A stretch of 64,000 nt of DNA, taken from contig CBDBDS010000013.1 of assembly GCA_965203985.1 (NCBI GenBank), forward strand, positions 1 through 64,000. The letters are read 5' to 3'. The position numbers and the translations under genes are program-made. Below the pieces are notes generated by a model, which saw only the letters and a list, made by a program, of their open reading frames with translations, ran no database searches and was not told where the DNA came from. This DNA is from Bin87 sp965203985. GTDB taxonomy: Bacteria > Chloroflexota > Dehalococcoidia > Lucifugimonadales > UBA3495. Position 1 is the stretch's first letter. Each line of letters starts with the position of its first letter. This document shows, piece by piece, positions 61,840-64,000 of the stretch.

Positions 61840-62742
61840 GTGGGCCACGCTCAAGACGTTGGGGAACACGTTCCCGTCCGGGCTGTCGCCGGCGGTTCGC
61901 GCAGCAGGCATCGATGGATCGCGCTGCTGCGGGAGCCGGGAACCACGCTGGGGCTGTTCCTGGTCGTGTCGTTGCTACTGGCTGGCATCCTGGCTCCCTG
62001 GCTTCCCCTGGATGATCCCACCGAGATCAACCTGCCCGACCGTTTGCTCTCTCCGTCCCCGGGGCACCTTCTGGGCACCGACCACCTGGGTCGTGACACC
62101 TTCAGCCGGATCGTTCACGGGGCGCGCATGACCCTGCTGGCCGCCGCCGTCACCCTGGCCCTGAGCATGACCATCGCGCTGACGGTGGGGATTCTGTCCG
62201 GGTACCACGGCGGCTGGGCGGATACGGCGCTGATGGGGGTGGTGGACCTGCTCCTTGCCTTTCCCTCGCTGATCCTGGCGCTGGCCGTGGCCGGAGCGCT
62301 GGGGCCGGGCCTGTTCAACGTGCTCTTGGCGGCCGGGGCGGTCTGGTGGGTGGGCCACGCCCGCATCATTCGCGGTGTGACCCTGGGGGCTCGGCAGATG
62401 GAGTACGTGACGGCGGCACGGGCTGCCGGGGCCGGCAACCTGCGCATCATCCTCCGGCACATCGCCCCCAACATCCTCGGCCCGATCATTGTCATCGCTT
62501 CGCTGGACGTGGGCTGGATCATCCTGGGAATCGCCGGCCTGAACTTCCTGGGGCTGGGCGCGCAGCCGCCCACGCCGGAATGGGGGGCCATGCTCAACGA
62601 CGCCCGTCCGCATCTGCAAACCGCGCCCCGTCTGTTGCTGTTGCCGGGGGCGGCCATATTTATCGCGGTGCTGGGGTTCAACCTGCTGGGGGACGGGCTC
62701 CGGGACCTGCTCGATCCTCGCACCGTGCGGCCGGGAGGTTGA
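61840..62742 (+). CDS. ABC importer permease, DppC/NikC type
   Basis: A 300-residue membrane protein of the OppC/DppC group, beginning with a cytosolic stretch and then 'EPGTTLGLFLVVSLLLAGILAPWLPLDDPTEI'. 'HLLGTDHLGRDTFSRIVHGARMTLL' is the family signature before the transmembrane core; the ATPase-docking EAA-type loop is 'TAARAAGAGNLRIILRHIAPNI'. The start at 61840 (GTG) is used; a true start a few codons away is possible. No ATPase gene (DppD/F or NikD/E) follows, because the next region is an IS630 relic. Confidence 0.9.
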   Translation: MGHAQDVGEHVPVRAVAGGSRSRHRWIALLREPGTTLGLFLVVSLLLAGILAPWLPLDDPTEINLPDRLLSPSPGHLLGTDHLGRDTFSRIVHGARMTLLAAAVTLALSMTIALTVGILSGYHGGWADTALMGVVDLLLAFPSLILALAVAGALGPGLFNVLLAAGAVWWVGHARIIRGVTLGARQMEYVTAARAAGAGNLRIILRHIAPNILGPIIVIASLDVGWIILGIAGLNFLGLGAQPPTPEWGAMLNDARPHLQTAPRLLLLPGAAIFIAVLGFNLLGDGLRDLLDPRTVRPGG

Positions 62743-62789
62743 CCAGCGCCGCCGTGATTTCGCAACGTTAGACCTGTGCGGCCTGGTAC

Positions 62790-63330
62790 TCAGTCAACCT
62801 CGGACAGGCAGGGATAGAAGCGTTGGAGTTTGGTTCTGGCGTGGTCGGTGCTGAACCGCCAGTTGATGATAGAGACGCACGCGGTGTTGCGCCGCGTTTC
62901 GTAAGCCGTAATGGCACGTTCCAGGGCGTCGGCATCGGGGTTTCTGCCTTTGAGACAGGCTCGGCTCATGACGCTGAATTCAATCTCGGCCATCCCTTCG
63001 GCAAGCTCAGGACAGGATTGAGCCAACTGGCGTGCTTGGAGGTGTGGTGAAACTCCAGGCGTTTCACGATGCGTCGAACCTCGGCCGCCGGGGCCAGTGG
63101 TCGCGTCCATCGGGCGCGTCGCTGCACGCCAGGGCAATCAGGTGGGCTTCGCCCCGATCATCCAGCTTGCGGTACCGGTTGACTTGGAAACGGTCGTGGA
63201 GTACGCCGTCCAATCCCTCCTCGGCGTAACCGCCCCTTGGTGCGAAATCGCTCCGACAGCGCCCGAGCAACGTAAAACGACACTCCAACGGCCTGAAGCT
63301 GAATCCGGCCCGCACGCCTCGCCAACTCAA
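62790..63330 (-). pseudogene. IS630-family transposase relic
   Basis: On the minus strand, pieces of an IS630 transposase appear in different frames. N-terminal side: 'EEGLDGVLHDRFQVNRYRKLD' and 'AEAHL-like LIALACSDAPDGRDHW'. C-terminal side: 'RLEFHHTSKHASWLN', then 'MAEIEFSVMSRACLKGRNPD' and 'WRFSTDHARTKL'. Most of the catalytic middle is missing. Between W-L-N and M-A-E-I-E there is a 23-bp insertion (62994-63016, containing TTCGGCAAGCTCAGGACAGG) that breaks the frame. Confidence 0.8.
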
Positions 63331-63404
63331 GCGGCGAAATGTGCGGGATTTTTCATGACATCCCGGCACATCATAAGAACGTCTGTGCTGTTATCTTGTG
63401 GCGC

Positions 63405-64000
63405 ATGGACGCCGCAGTTGGATGCCTGCTGGTTACGCACTTTCCTGTAAAGGCCGAACTGGCGCGACGGCCTGATCTGGCCGTCCGTCCCGTGGTTGTG
63501 GCCACCGGAGACTCCGGCCGACGCCTGGTAGTGGACGCTTCACCGGAAGCCGGAGACGTTCGCGCCGGACAAACGTTGACCGAGGCACTGTCCCGGTGCG
63601 CAGACGCGGTGGTTTTAGCCGTAGATGACCAATATTTGTCGTCGTTCAACGATGATCTGACTCGCTCGCTGCTTCAGGTTACAGACCGAGTGGAGCCAAA
63701 CGGTTACGGTCGCTTCTACCTGGATCTGACCGGGATGGCATCCATGTACGGTGGAGCATCCGGGCTGGAGTCAGCGATCCTGGCCGCGGTTGATGCCAGT
63801 CTGCAACCCCGGCTGGGATTGGCGTCAGGCAAGTTGCCTGCCTACTGCGCGGCGGCCAGCGCCGAGCCGGGCAAGGGGTTTACCGCCCCGGGAAACGTCG
63901 CCCGATGGCTGGCAGCCTGGCCGGTGTCGTGGCTTCCGCTGGACCCGGACACCACGGCGCGGTTGCGCGGCTTTGGCATCGCCACGATGGGCAACGTGGC
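63405..64000 (+). CDS. Y-family DNA polymerase homologue, ImuB-like, truncated by the window end
   Basis: The first 198 codons of a Y-family protein. Fold features include 'LVVDASPEAGDVRAGQTLTEALSRCADAVVLAVDD' and 'DRVEPNGYGRFYLDLTGMASMYGG', followed by the little-palm 'SGKLPAYCAAASAEPGKGF'. The two acidic motifs of active polymerases (D-x-D near the N-terminus; S-x-D-E before Y-L-D) are replaced here by 'LVTHFPVK' and 'NGYGRFYLD'. Lack of both fits ImuB, a polymerase homologue that acts as an adaptor in the ImuA-ImuB-DnaE2 mutasome. The rest of the gene and any partners lie beyond the window. Confidence 0.8.
   Translation, partial: MDAAVGCLLVTHFPVKAELARRPDLAVRPVVVATGDSGRRLVVDASPEAGDVRAGQTLTEALSRCADAVVLAVDDQYLSSFNDDLTRSLLQVTDRVEPNGYGRFYLDLTGMASMYGGASGLESAILAAVDASLQPRLGLASGKLPAYCAAASAEPGKGFTAPGNVARWLAAWPVSWLPLDPDTTARLRGFGIATMGNV

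Noticed and set aside
63361..63404. A LexA/SOS-like box before the ImuB-like gene (AAGAACGTCTGTGCT)
   Set aside because: The two halves are not a good inverted pair and do not match a box I can name with confidence. It might matter, but is not supported.

Overview
The window is about 64 kb of GC-rich bacterial DNA, densely coding, with many short gene clusters separated by repeat-filled gaps. The gene content is mainly oxidative and aromatic/small-molecule catabolism: two HpaB-type flavin monooxygenases, a Rieske dioxygenase alpha/beta pair, two LLM flavin oxidoreductases, a P450, several SDR and Gfo/Idh dehydrogenases, amidohydrolases, CE4-type deacetylases, CaiB/BaiF CoA-transferase and copper amine oxidase. 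This repertoire, together with short 'GTCATTGCGAG' palindromic repeats, resembles Chloroflexota of the SAR202/Dehalococcoidia type. That placement is inference: there is no rRNA or marker gene here that proves it.

Layout. 1-5.9 kb holds an aromatic-oxidation cluster (VOC tail, SnoaL-like, HpaB, SDR, Rieske alpha and beta, SDR). 6-8.3 kb holds an ABC-F ATPase and a dodecin on the minus strand. 8.5-13.1 kb holds a MetE-like protein, an amidohydrolase, a PD-(D/E)XK nuclease-like protein and a TAT-exported sulfite-oxidase-like molybdoenzyme. 13.2-18.8 kb holds copper amine oxidase, an NHL propeller, an LLM oxidoreductase and an MFS transporter. 18.8-24.5 kb has transposon relics, a second HpaB followed by an extradiol-type VOC protein, a PaREP1/HEPN-like protein, RidA, a PNPOx-like protein and a Gfo/Idh dehydrogenase. 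24.7-27.2 kb has a small unknown gene and a type II restriction-modification pair. 27.3-34.6 kb has a P450, a tandem USP, a coiled-coil unknown, and a deacetylase plus two ACMSD-like amidohydrolases. 35.4-41.3 kb has Gfo/Idh, LLM, two GNATs and two deacetylases. 41.5-44.0 kb has a Zn-ribbon/HEPN-like protein and a methyltransferase-HNH fusion. 44.6-49.9 kb has a fused CoA-transferase, a thiolase-like protein, a DUF35 protein and an M24-like protein. 50-58.4 kb has a HEPN-like protein, a small paralogue of the 24.7-kb gene, two alpha/beta hydrolases, a double carboxymuconolactone decarboxylase, a frameshifted MFS gene, an aminotransferase and exonuclease III. 58.4-62.7 kb has a cobalamin riboswitch leading a peptide/nickel-type ABC importer. 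The window ends with an IS630 relic and the start of an ImuB-like Y-family polymerase.

How they work together. The catabolic clusters look like independent short pathways: hydroxylation, ring oxygenation, diol dehydrogenation, and CoA activation with C-C cleavage by a thiolase-like aldolase. Scattered among them are nuclease- and HEPN-type genes (10.7, 25-27, 41.5-44 and 50 kb), most of them visibly richer in A/T than their neighbours, which suggests separately acquired defence-like genes.

The gaps are filled by at least three small non-coding palindromic element families. One copy is inserted inside another with a clean 8-bp target duplication, so these are mobile (MITE-like). The observations judged most useful are the nested MITE, the B12-riboswitch-controlled ABC importer, the CoA-transferase fusion with a single retained active site next to a Cys-less thiolase and DUF35 partner, and the Zn-ribbon/HEPN gene beside a methyltransferase-HNH fusion.
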